DNA of 64,000 nucleotides from JAYFQE01 sp034927345 (GTDB taxonomy: Bacteria > Bacillota > Clostridia > Saccharofermentanales > UBA5734): contig JAYFQE010000002.1 of NCBI GenBank assembly GCA_034927345.1, positions 1 to 64,000 on the forward strand, written 5' to 3'. The position numbers and the translations under genes were made by a program. The notes under the pieces are model-generated. The model ran no database searches, was not told where the DNA came from, and saw only the letters and a list, made by a program, of their open reading frames with translations. This document shows positions 7,554 to 15,261 of the stretch, piece by piece. Positions within the stretch are counted from its first letter, which is position 1, and every line of letters begins with the position of its first letter.

Positions 7554-8668
7554 TTGCGGTGTGCAGCATGAATGAAAAGATGATGAAACCTCATGAAGCT
7601 TGTTGGTATGACTGGAAATGGCAATATAAAAACCGGATTACCCAAGTTGAAGAACTGGAAAAGATTATTCCATTAAGTGAACAAGAAAAGCAAGATATCC
7701 AATTCTGTCTCCAGAAATTCCGCATGGCGATAACGCCTTATTATGCATCGCTGATTGATCCGGCCGATCCGGCCTGCCCGATCCGGAGACAATCGGTGCC
7801 GACGATTCAGGAAACCCATTTTTTACCTTGCGAAATGGCCGATCCGCTGAATGAAGAAGGGGACAGTCCAGTCAAGAACATCGTTCATCGTTATCCGGAC
7901 CGGGTTCTGTTCCTTTTAACCCGCCAGTGTGCCATGTACTGCCGGCATTGTACCAGAAGAAGGATTGTCGGCGAAGAAGATCACTGCATCATGGCGTCTG
8001 AAGAAGATGAGGCAATCAAGTATATAGCCGGCCATGAGCAAATCCGCGATGTCCTGTTATCGGGCGGCGATCCGCTGACTATGAGCGACGGCGCCCTGGA
8101 AAGGATTATCGCCCGGCTGCGCCGGATCGAACATATCCAGATTATCCGGATCGGTACGCGGGTGCCGGTTGTCCTGCCGATGCGGATTACGCCCGAACTG
8201 TTGACCATGTTGAAAAAATATCAGCCGATCTGGATCAACACGCATTTTAATCATCCGCGGGAATTGACGGACGATTCGCTGAAAGCCTGCGCGGCGATTA
8301 TTGATGCCGGCATACCGCTGGGCAACCAGAGTGTTTTATTGAGAAACATTAACGACAGTACCGAAATCATGAAGGAATTGCTGCTTAAGCTGGTAAAAGC
8401 CAGAATCCGTCCCTATTATCTCTACCAATGCGATCTCAGCCAAGGGTTGGGCCATTTTAGAACCAGGGTGGAAGCCGGCATTGAAATCATGCGCAATCTG
8501 ACCGGAACCATATCCGGATATGCCGTCCCCAAGTTTGTCATCGACGCCCCGCAAGGAGGCGGCAAGATTCCGATCAATCCTGACTACATTCTCTCGCTGG
8601 ATGAGCGGCAAGTCATCATGCGCAATTATAAAGGCGATATCTATACATATCCGCAGCCGGCAGACTGA
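7550..8668 (+). CDS. KamA-family radical SAM lysine 2,3-aminomutase-like enzyme
   Basis: A protein of 372 residues from the GTG that overlaps the previous stop; an in-frame ATG at 7568 is an alternative. The radical SAM cluster motif is CAMYCRHC (C127, C131, C134). The SAM-binding segment LSGGDPLTM and the PLP lysine in APQGGGKIPI are present. The two Asp residues that bind the side-chain amine in true lysine 2,3-aminomutase appear in CDLSQGLGHFRT and VIDAPQGGG, favouring lysine over glutamate as substrate. It is some 40 residues shorter than the clostridial enzyme. None of the lysine-fermentation genes is adjacent, nor an AblB acetyltransferase, so beta-lysine made here likely goes to the ATP-grasp partner. 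Confidence 0.88.
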   Translation: MIAVCSMNEKMMKPHEACWYDWKWQYKNRITQVEELEKIIPLSEQEKQDIQFCLQKFRMAITPYYASLIDPADPACPIRRQSVPTIQETHFLPCEMADPLNEEGDSPVKNIVHRYPDRVLFLLTRQCAMYCRHCTRRRIVGEEDHCIMASEEDEAIKYIAGHEQIRDVLLSGGDPLTMSDGALERIIARLRRIEHIQIIRIGTRVPVVLPMRITPELLTMLKKYQPIWINTHFNHPRELTDDSLKACAAIIDAGIPLGNQSVLLRNINDSTEIMKELLLKLVKARIRPYYLYQCDLSQGLGHFRTRVEAGIEIMRNLTGTISGYAVPKFVIDAPQGGGKIPINPDYILSLDERQVIMRNYKGDIYTYPQPAD

Positions 8669-8678
8669 CCGCGTCCGG

Positions 8679-9851
8679 TTATTTCCCGAAGACCGCCTGC
8701 GCCTGGCGCATACGCTCGATGACCGGCACACCGAAAGGACAATTGCTTTCACAGCTGCCGCAAGCGATGCAGTCGGCAGCCGCGCTGGATAAAGCTGCGT
8801 AGTGCTCGCGGATCGTACCCGGCACCGGCGCCGTGCTGTTTTCACTCCGGACTGCCAGAACAAGATCCAGATATTTATTGACTTGCGCGATATCGATTTT
8901 ACTGGGACAAGGCAGGCAGTGGTTACAATACATACATTTGCCATTTAGCGAGTATTTCGGTGTACGGCTCAGAACCGGTGAATAATCCCGTTCTGTTTCA
9001 GATGCTTCTTCATATGCGGCGGCCTGTATGACCTCCTGAGGCGTACGGCAGCCGACCAGTATGCTGGCGACCGCCGGTCTGGTCAAGGCGTAATGGATAC
9101 ACTGGACAGGCGTCAGCGCCGCGCCGAAAGGCGATGATTCTGCTTTCAGCAGCGAGCCGGCCGCCAGGCCTTTCATAACGGTGATGGCCGTACCCATGGC
9201 TTCGCAGGTGCGGTAGAGCATTTCCCGCGCCGGATTGATCCCTTTCAGCTGATCGTTCTGATAAGATTCTGAAACAAAAAAATCATCAATGGCCGTATCT
9301 TCGGGCAGAATATCATAAGCAGGATTGACGCTGAACATTAAAACATCGAAAAGACCCGTTTTTACGATTTTCAACGCGGTAACCGGATTGTGCGAGCTGA
9401 ACCCGAGATGCTTGATCTTGCCGGTCTTTTTCAATTCGAGGGCATAGGGCAGAATGTTTGTCGCAAAAACACGCTGATAGTCGTCCTCGGTATCAACAAA
9501 ATGGATCATGCCGATGTCGATATAATCTGTCTGTAGCCGGGTCAGTAAATCCTCGAAGGCTTCCCGGCATTGAGCTAGATTACGCGAGCGGGTATATTGA
9601 CCGTCCAGCCAGACTGATCCGATGTGCCCCTGCAGGACAACCTGGTTTCGACGCCCCTTCAGGGCTGCGCCGATATTCGAGCGAACTGCCGGCTCGGACA
9701 TGAAGACGTCCATGATGTTGAGGCCTGATGCCAGCGCCTGGTCGATAACCGCCTTAACCGATCCGGCATCCAGCCCCTGCAAATGTTCGCAACCCAGTCC
9801 AATTTCGCTGACCATTAGTGAAGATTGCCCTAATTTACGATAATTCATCAC
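8679..9851 (-). CDS. Aldo/keto reductase-fold protein with C-terminal 4Fe-4S domain
   Basis: A protein of 390 residues. The first about 280 form an AKR barrel (GLGCEHLQGLD; IGMIHFVDTEDDY; KIKHLGFSSHNP; CIHYALTRPAVASILVGC). The C-terminal 110 residues hold cysteine groups CMYCNHCLPCP and CIACGSCESNCPFG, typical of bound Fe-S clusters. The usual AKR tetrad is altered: the DTAxxYGxSE segment reads MDVFMSEP with no Tyr, and the catalytic Lys is His (LQGHIG). This fits an Fe-S-containing AKR subfamily in anaerobes whose reaction is not established to my knowledge. A GGATGGG site precedes tandem ATG codons. The gene is convergent with kamA across only ten bases. Confidence 0.85.
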   Translation of the reverse strand: MMNYRKLGQSSLMVSEIGLGCEHLQGLDAGSVKAVIDQALASGLNIMDVFMSEPAVRSNIGAALKGRRNQVVLQGHIGSVWLDGQYTRSRNLAQCREAFEDLLTRLQTDYIDIGMIHFVDTEDDYQRVFATNILPYALELKKTGKIKHLGFSSHNPVTALKIVKTGLFDVLMFSVNPAYDILPEDTAIDDFFVSESYQNDQLKGINPAREMLYRTCEAMGTAITVMKGLAAGSLLKAESSPFGAALTPVQCIHYALTRPAVASILVGCRTPQEVIQAAAYEEASETERDYSPVLSRTPKYSLNGKCMYCNHCLPCPSKIDIAQVNKYLDLVLAVRSENSTAPVPGTIREHYAALSSAAADCIACGSCESNCPFGVPVIERMRQAQAVFGK

Positions 9852-9954
9852 GATTCACATCCCATCCTGTCAGGATATTTCCATATTCCATACTTGTTGC
9901 AGCACAGCAATATTATAGCAGACTGATCGTGGCGCCGGAAGGCTGGATCATGTA

Positions 9955-11694
9955 TCAACTGATGATGCCGCGTTCAATATCGACACACACCAGGGCTCCG
10001 GTTTTCAAAATTTTGGTTGCGTTTTCACAGGCATACACAACCGGAATATCCAATGCCAGCCCGACCGTCACGGCATGCCCGGCCGGATTGTCGTCTTCGA
10101 CGATCAACACCAAGGCTTTTTTCATAATATTCAGCAATTGATTATTGGTTGACGGTGTAACCAGAATGTAGCCGGAACGTTGTTCGGCGGCATGCAGATC
10201 CTCCGTATCCTGAACGACCAGTACTTCGCCGTTCAGAGCGCCCTTGCCGATACCGATGCCGTTAACCAGAATCCGGCCGATGTTCTGTACCTTTAAAATA
10301 TTGGTTGTGCCGCTCATGCCGATCGGCGTGCCGCCGGTTATAACCACCAGGTCGCCGTTGTTGACCGTGCCGGATTCCAGAGCCTTGTTCATCCCCAGTT
10401 CAAACATTTCATCTGTCGTGAACACTTCGTTGACCTGATAGGGATAGACGCCCCAGGACAGGGACAATTGACGCAGAGCCCGGGGTGAAACGGTTGTGGC
10501 GATAATCGGGCATTCAGGCCGGAAACGGGAAATAAGGCGGGCAGTCCGGCCGCCGTGGGTTACCGCGACAATCGCGGCGGCCTTTAAATCCATAGCTGTT
10601 GTGCAGGTCGCGTGGCTGATGGCATTGGCGACGCTGGGAACCATTTCATATTTTGCCGACGCGAAATTCTTCCAGTAATCGATCGATTTCTCGGTTTGTT
10701 CGGCAATACAGGCCATCATGACGATGCTTTCAATCGGATATTTGCCGGCGGCCGTTTCGCCGGACAGCATAATGGCGCTGGTGCCGTCGAGTATGGCATT
10801 GGCAACATCGCTGACCTCGGCCCGGGTCGGCCGGGGGTTTCTGATCATCGAATCCAGCATCTGGGTAGCCGTAATACAGGGCTTGCCGATTTTATAACAT
10901 TTCTCAATCATGGCTTTTTGAACCATCGGCACTTCCTGCATCGGAATTTCCACGCCCAGATCGCCCCGGGCGACCATAATGCCGTCGGCGACTTTGAGAA
11001 TTTCATCAAAATTGCTGACACCCTCGCGGTTTTCAATTTTGGCGATGATATGGATGTCCTCGCCGTGATTGTGTTCGAGCGTTTTTCGGATTTCCAGAAT
11101 ATCCGCCGGCCGGTGGACAAAAGACGCGGCGATAAAATCGAAATCCTGCTCAATGGCAAAACGGATATCTTCAATGTCCTTGCCGGTTAAAGGCGGCAGA
11201 TTGATCTGGGCATCAGGCAGATTGATGCTCTTGTGATCTGAAAGCGTGCCGCCGTTGCGGACCTGGCAATGGACATCTTTACCGGTGATATCCATTACTT
11301 CCAATTCGATAAGGCCGTCGTCGATCAAAATATGCGATCCGCGATGCAGGTCCGTATGGATATTGGCGTAGGATACGGTTATCAACTGATTATTGCCCGG
11401 TTCGTCGCCGGCCCTGACGGTTATGGCGCTGCCTTCAATCAGACGGATCTGTCCGTTTTCGAAGACGCCGGTTCTGATTTCCGGTCCTTTGGTATCCAAC
11501 AATAAAGCAATCGGCAGATTTAACTCGCTGCGTAATTGCTTGATCCGGTTGACACGTTCCAAGTGTTCGGCGTGGGTTCCGTGAGAAAAATTCAGGCGAG
11601 CAACATTCATGCCATGAATCATCAGCTGGCGCAGGACATCATCCTGATCCACAGCCGGTCCCATGGTGCAGATAATTTTCGTTTTCCTTAGCAT
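9955..11694 (-). CDS. pyk: Pyruvate kinase with extra C-terminal PEP-utilising-type domain
   Basis: Converts phosphoenolpyruvate and ADP to pyruvate and ATP, the last step of glycolysis. The start at 11694 (MLRKTKIICTMGPA) is chosen because AAGGTGG stands six bases before it, while the longer frame to 11715 has no such site; the protein is then 579 residues. Landmarks include LNFSHG, LDTKGPEIRTG, FIAASFVHRP, IIAKIENREGV, VARGDLGVEIP and the signature region TATQMLDSMIRNPRPTRAEVSDVANAILDG. About 100 residues beyond the usual 475 form the mobile domain like that of PEP-utilising enzymes, as in Bacillus pyruvate kinases. It ends 103 bases before the AKR gene start on the same strand. The unknown gene at 11740 lies immediately upstream. 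Confidence 0.95.
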   Translation of the reverse strand: MLRKTKIICTMGPAVDQDDVLRQLMIHGMNVARLNFSHGTHAEHLERVNRIKQLRSELNLPIALLLDTKGPEIRTGVFENGQIRLIEGSAITVRAGDEPGNNQLITVSYANIHTDLHRGSHILIDDGLIELEVMDITGKDVHCQVRNGGTLSDHKSINLPDAQINLPPLTGKDIEDIRFAIEQDFDFIAASFVHRPADILEIRKTLEHNHGEDIHIIAKIENREGVSNFDEILKVADGIMVARGDLGVEIPMQEVPMVQKAMIEKCYKIGKPCITATQMLDSMIRNPRPTRAEVSDVANAILDGTSAIMLSGETAAGKYPIESIVMMACIAEQTEKSIDYWKNFASAKYEMVPSVANAISHATCTTAMDLKAAAIVAVTHGGRTARLISRFRPECPIIATTVSPRALRQLSLSWGVYPYQVNEVFTTDEMFELGMNKALESGTVNNGDLVVITGGTPIGMSGTTNILKVQNIGRILVNGIGIGKGALNGEVLVVQDTEDLHAAEQRSGYILVTPSTNNQLLNIMKKALVLIVEDDNPAGHAVTVGLALDIPVVYACENATKILKTGALVCVDIERGIIS

Positions 11695-11739
11695 ACCTGA
11701 CCACCTTGTATTCATTTTAGAGCGTAAACGGTTTACCGG

Positions 11740-12228
11740 TCAGATGACAATGCTGTGATCGTCCTGCAGTCCGGCTAAACGCAATTTGCCCCCCAGGTAA
11801 GACAATACGGCCATGATGGCAAGACGCGTGTTGACCGTATTATTCTTTTGCAGGCCATTGATAAAAGAACGATCCTTATTATCCAGTTCAAGCTCCTGAT
11901 CCAGACATTGCAGAATTGTTTCAATAAAGATGCCCTTTTCTTCGGACGAGTATTTTTCTCCGCCTAGTTCGCTATTGATTATTTTATGCATTTCATGCAT
12001 GTTGCTCTGCTCGGCCAGCTGCTCAGATGTAACATTCTTCCCCAAATAGGTCAGCGTTTCTTTGGAAAACAGCCAAAACTGCGGCAATTGTTTAATCAGC
12101 GACAGTAAAACTTCATTGTCCATATCCGGCATCATGGTTGTAAACCGGACGATCTTGTCATTCAGCAGATTCCGCCAGGCATTAATCCCCAGAATCATTT
12201 TGATTTGGTTTTCCGACTTGTATATCAT
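11740..12228 (-). CDS. Conserved-looking hypothetical protein
   Basis: A soluble protein of 162 residues, unrecognised. It is rich in helix-forming and charged residues, with no signal peptide or membrane segment and no metal motif. The region MPDMDNEVLLSLIKQLPQFW resembles short uncharacterised Firmicutes proteins, but I cannot name a family. A GAGGAG site eight bases before the ATG supports translation. It sits 45 bases upstream of pyk on the same strand, so the two may be co-transcribed, with no functional link implied. Confidence 0.6.
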   Translation of the reverse strand: MIYKSENQIKMILGINAWRNLLNDKIVRFTTMMPDMDNEVLLSLIKQLPQFWLFSKETLTYLGKNVTSEQLAEQSNMHEMHKIINSELGGEKYSSEEKGIFIETILQCLDQELELDNKDRSFINGLQKNNTVNTRLAIMAVLSYLGGKLRLAGLQDDHSIVI

Positions 12229-12363
12229 AGCTATCGCTCCTCATCAATCATTATGCGAGTATTTTATCTCAAATCCAAGCCAGTAGCAATTTACATTCAC
12301 AGAATCTATGATGATATCCATCGGATCAAAATGGGATAATCCTTTTTACAATTATTTTTGCCA

Positions 12364-12392
12364 TTGCCATAGATTGATCAGGCCGATATAAT
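12364..12392 (+). promoter_or_regulatory. Sigma-A promoter of the orphan RNA
   Basis: TTGCCA at 12364-12369 and a perfect TATAAT at 12387-12392 are spaced by exactly 17 bases. The predicted start is the G or A at 12399-12400. No protein-coding start with a ribosome site follows for about 300 bases, while a terminator occurs at 12645-12674, so this promoter appears to serve a non-coding transcript. Confidence 0.8.
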
Positions 12393-12398
12393 AAATAC

Positions 12399-12674
12399 GA
12401 AGCCGCGACTTCCAATTCTTCTGAAAGGGGGCGATTGTTTTGGCAGAAATTGATTATGAGGTGGGTAACACCTGAATCAACCGATGAGCGGGCCTGAATT
12501 CGATTAAACTTGATTCTTATTAAGCCCAACTGGCATCAGATTACTGGTGATATAAGAATTAGGGGAGATCGGATTCAAGTCCGCCATCCTTGTCGTAAAC
12601 CCTCTGTATCCTGTTGCTTCCAAGACACTTGAAGCAATAGAATGAACACCGTGGGTAAACCGACGGTGTTTTTG
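12399..12674 (+). ncRNA. Candidate structured non-coding RNA of about 275 nt, family not identified
   Basis: The transcript runs from the promoter at 12364-12392 to the terminator at 12645-12674. By eye it holds several self-complementary elements. These are a long arm 12450-12455/12475-12480 continued by 12459-12463/12469-12473, a hairpin 12534-12539/12544-12549 inside the helix 12513-12520/12552-12559, a small hairpin 12570-12573/12580-12583 with loop TTCAAG, a hairpin 12614-12637, and the terminator. GGGC at 12490 and GCCC at 12524 could pair to form a pseudoknot. It fills an otherwise gene-free interval of 474 bases. The size and host group would suit a raiA-type or 6S-like RNA, but I recognise no diagnostic core, and it could instead be an attenuated leader of the CD3324 gene. 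Confidence 0.6.
12645..12674 (+). terminator. Intrinsic terminator of the orphan RNA
   Basis: Arms 12645-12652 (AACACCGT) and 12663-12670 are perfectly complementary over 8 bp. The ten-base interior can add GGT/ACC pairs, and the hairpin runs into five T residues. It lies 29 bases before the CD3324 gene, so it is either the end of an independent RNA or a terminator in that gene's leader. Confidence 0.75.
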
Positions 12675-12702
12675 TATAACCAGAAGAAATTGGAGATGGA
12701 AA

Positions 12703-13011
12703 ATGGATTATACGAATGCAAGCCACGTGCTGCCGGAAGAACTGATCCGGGCTATTCAGCAATATGTGGATGGCGGTTTGGTCTATATTCCCCGGCGAGC
12801 TGACAATCGTCTGCGCTGGGGATCAAACAGCGGCAGCCGGGAGGCTTTGTCGCGCAGAAATCAGATTATCAACCAAGACTATCGTAAAGGGCAGACAATA
12901 GCCGATTTGGCAGACAAATATCATTTATCGGAAGATAGCGTGCGGAGAATCATCGCGCCCGGATCGAGACGTTCAGCACAGTCAGCAGAAACAACAGAAC
13001 AGTCGCGATAA
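12703..13011 (+). CDS. CD3324-family small HTH protein
   Basis: A protein of 102 residues. The pattern YTNASHVLPEELIRAIQQYVDGGLVYIPRR...RWGSNSGSREALSRRNQIINQDYRKGQTIADLADKYHLSEDSVRRII is that of the CD3324 family in Clostridia: a leading helical segment followed by a helix-turn-helix likely to bind nucleic acid. Family members usually stop soon after the RRII helix (about 86-88 residues). Here a further 17 or so residues (APGSRRSAQSAETTEQSR) are read through the 3' end of the convergent MFS gene, overlapping it by 62 bases, so the native stop seems to have been lost. GGAG stands nine bases before the ATG. The orphan RNA ends just upstream. Confidence 0.85.
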   Translation: MDYTNASHVLPEELIRAIQQYVDGGLVYIPRRADNRLRWGSNSGSREALSRRNQIINQDYRKGQTIADLADKYHLSEDSVRRIIAPGSRRSAQSAETTEQSR

Positions 13012-14104
13012 AGAGTGCCCAGAGTCCGGCGACAATGCCGCTGCTGTTGGCGAATAAACCGGCAACCAGCGGCATTACAGTCGCGCCTAAACCGCCGAGG
13101 GACATCATCAATCCGCTGGCGACGCTGGATTCGGCAACCAATGAACTGGCGTTGGTTACGACCATGCCATAAAAACCGGCCATGGACAGGCCCAAGAGTA
13201 TAACGGCTCCGATGAGCAGAGCGGGATGGCTGGACAAGATCAACAAAAGCGCGGCGCTGCTGATGCCGATTGCTTCGATCATCAGAAAAGGCGCTTTTTT
13301 CAGTTTACTTCCATATAGGAAGATCGAGATACGACCGACGATAATGGCGATCCATAGGCATGAGAGCATGGATTGAGCCGCGGTAGGCGCAAAGTTCCGC
13401 CAGGTGGAAAGATAGGTTACCAACCAGCCGCTGAAACCGGTTTCAACGCCGACATATGTGAAAAGCATCAGCATATACAGGTAAAGCCGCCATTCTTTGA
13501 GAAACTTCAATGAAACAGGTTTTTTCTGTCCCGTGGATTTTGCTGATTCCTGTATAGGCATCATTAAAGTGACAAAGAAGAGAATGAAAGCCATCAAGGC
13601 AACTAAGGCGGCCGGCCACTGCCAGCCGATATTCAAGCGAACGGACAGCGCGACCAATAATGGGGCGATAAAAGCGCCGATTGAGAAGCAAGTATGAACC
13701 AGGCTGATTTTACTGCTATCGCCATTTGTTGCCCGGACGACCAGAAAATTGATCATATTGTTTGAACTGCCCCAGGCCAACCCGGTGATAAATAAAACGC
13801 AGTAAAGCACCGGAATAGGCGGAGTTAAAGCTATGCCGGCGAAGCCCAGACAAAAACCGGCTGCCGTAATTAGCAGAGTCTTCTTTCTGCCGATCCAGAC
13901 CGAAAGCGGTCCGCTGAGAAAATTGGATAAAAGACTGCCGATAGCCTGGATAGAGAGTAGAAGACCGCCTTCGTCATAACTGAGCTGATAATCGCGCATC
14001 AGATAAACGAGCAGGGAACTGGTCATCAGAACCATGGCGCCATTGACCAGAAAAAAGTACATGCAACCCAGTAAAAATCGTTTGTTGACCGGACTTTGAG
14101 CCAT
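12950..14104 (-). CDS. Major facilitator superfamily transporter
   Basis: A protein of 384 residues from the ATG at 14104, chosen because GGGAGG lies six bases before it; the longer frame to 14254 has no site. Around twelve hydrophobic segments are visible, with MFS loop motifs such as GPLSVWIGRKKTLL between helices 2 and 3 and a charged cytoplasmic middle loop (MPIQESAKSTGQKKPVSLKFLKEW). Overall similarity is to sugar or drug proton-linked carriers; the substrate cannot be told. It is convergent with the CD3324 gene (62-base overlap) and divergent from hflK. Confidence 0.88.
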   Translation of the reverse strand: MAQSPVNKRFLLGCMYFFLVNGAMVLMTSSLLVYLMRDYQLSYDEGGLLLSIQAIGSLLSNFLSGPLSVWIGRKKTLLITAAGFCLGFAGIALTPPIPVLYCVLFITGLAWGSSNNMINFLVVRATNGDSSKISLVHTCFSIGAFIAPLLVALSVRLNIGWQWPAALVALMAFILFFVTLMMPIQESAKSTGQKKPVSLKFLKEWRLYLYMLMLFTYVGVETGFSGWLVTYLSTWRNFAPTAAQSMLSCLWIAIIVGRISIFLYGSKLKKAPFLMIEAIGISSAALLLILSSHPALLIGAVILLGLSMAGFYGMVVTNASSLVAESSVASGLMMSLGGLGATVMPLVAGLFANSSGIVAGLWALFIATVLLFLLTVLNVSIRAR

Positions 14105-14254
14105 AGTCTGCCTCCCGGATAATGAACTGAACTTTGCCAGTATAGCACATATTTTCTGCTTTTTTCTTGTCAGAATACGAAAATTCCCTGATAATGGTCC
14201 TGATACCTGGATGAACGTCTTTTCCGGACGGTTGTTCAGAAGAAGGAGGTACAT

Positions 14255-15244
14255 ATGAAAAAGGAAACGATTCGCTTAATCCGCCTGATCGGTTTAGTTG
14301 TGGTAGTCATTTTTCTTATTCTAATCGGGCAAAGCAGTGTTTTTACCGTAAAAGAAAGTGAGCAGGCTGTTATTACAACCTTCGGCAAGTACACCAAAAC
14401 CGTTGAGGCCGGATTACACAGCAAACTGCCCTGGCCATTCCAGTCAGCAACAATTCTGCCGGTCAATTTAACGCAAAAAATTGAATTGGGATATGGCAGT
14501 TCTTCGGATGGATCTTATTACAGCATACCGGAAGAGAGCATGATGATAACCGGCGATATGAATATCGTCAATATTGATTTTTTTGTCGAATGGAAAATCA
14601 GCGACCCTTTCAAATACCTGTATTCGACAGAAGATCCCAATGCTGTTTTAAAAAACATGATTCAGAGTACGGTCCGCTCTGTGGTCGGGACGAAGAGCAT
14701 TGATGACGTCCTGACAACAGGGAAAATCCAGATCCAGGCCGATGTCAAAGAAATGCTCAAAGAGCGTTTGAGCGAACAAGATATCGGCTTGATGCTGATG
14801 GATGTCAAAGTCAATGATTCCGAGCCGCCGACGGAAGACGTCGCCAAAGCTTTCCGCGATGTTGAAACAGCCAAGCAGCAGAAGGCAACCGCTCTCAATC
14901 AGGCTATGGAGTATAAAAACAGTAAAATACCGCAAGCTAATGCTGAAGCCGATAAAATCATCAAAGATGCGGAAGCTGACAAGCAAAGCAAGATCAACGA
15001 AGCCGTCGGCGAGCGGGACCGCTTCCTGTCCATGTACAACGAGTATGTCAATTTCCCGGAGATAACCCGGGAACGCATGTATTTGGAAACTCTGGAAAAG
15101 ATCCTGCCGGGCATCCGGGTCTATCTGGATGACGGAACAGGCGTACAGAAGCTTTTGCCTTTGGAACCTTTGATTCAGGACAGCACCGCCGCAGCGGCGC
15201 AAACGTCAGGCACATCATCCGCTGATGATGCCGCCGGCAATTAA
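14255..15244 (+). CDS. hflK: HflK, SPFH/stomatin-like membrane protein
   Basis: A protein of 329 residues with one N-terminal membrane segment (about residues 7-27), then the SPFH/PHB domain (VKESEQAVITTFGKYTKTVEAGLHSKLPWP; SVVGTKSIDDVLT). A long Ala/Glu/Lys coiled coil follows (EVAKAFRDVETAKQQKATALNQ...ADKIIKDAEADKQSKINEA), then a low-complexity Ala/Ser tail. With HflC it forms the cage-like complex that in Escherichia coli surrounds the FtsH protease and limits its action on membrane proteins. The ribosome site AGAAGGAGG is ideal. hflC follows after 17 bases. No ftsH is in the window. Confidence 0.93.
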   Translation: MKKETIRLIRLIGLVVVVIFLILIGQSSVFTVKESEQAVITTFGKYTKTVEAGLHSKLPWPFQSATILPVNLTQKIELGYGSSSDGSYYSIPEESMMITGDMNIVNIDFFVEWKISDPFKYLYSTEDPNAVLKNMIQSTVRSVVGTKSIDDVLTTGKIQIQADVKEMLKERLSEQDIGLMLMDVKVNDSEPPTEDVAKAFRDVETAKQQKATALNQAMEYKNSKIPQANAEADKIIKDAEADKQSKINEAVGERDRFLSMYNEYVNFPEITRERMYLETLEKILPGIRVYLDDGTGVQKLLPLEPLIQDSTAAAAQTSGTSSADDAAGN

Positions 15245-15261
15245 GCAAGGGGGGTAATACG

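Noticed and set aside
5449..8668. AraC regulator, ATP-grasp and KamA as a single three-gene operon
   Set aside because: A gap of about 180 AT-rich bases separates the regulator from the ATP-grasp gene. Co-transcription cannot be claimed, so only the two overlapping genes are treated as an operon.
12540..12640. Cobalamin or T-box riboswitch in the leader of the CD3324 gene
   Set aside because: Neither the B12-box pattern nor the T-box core sequence is present. The element is reported only as an unassigned structured RNA.
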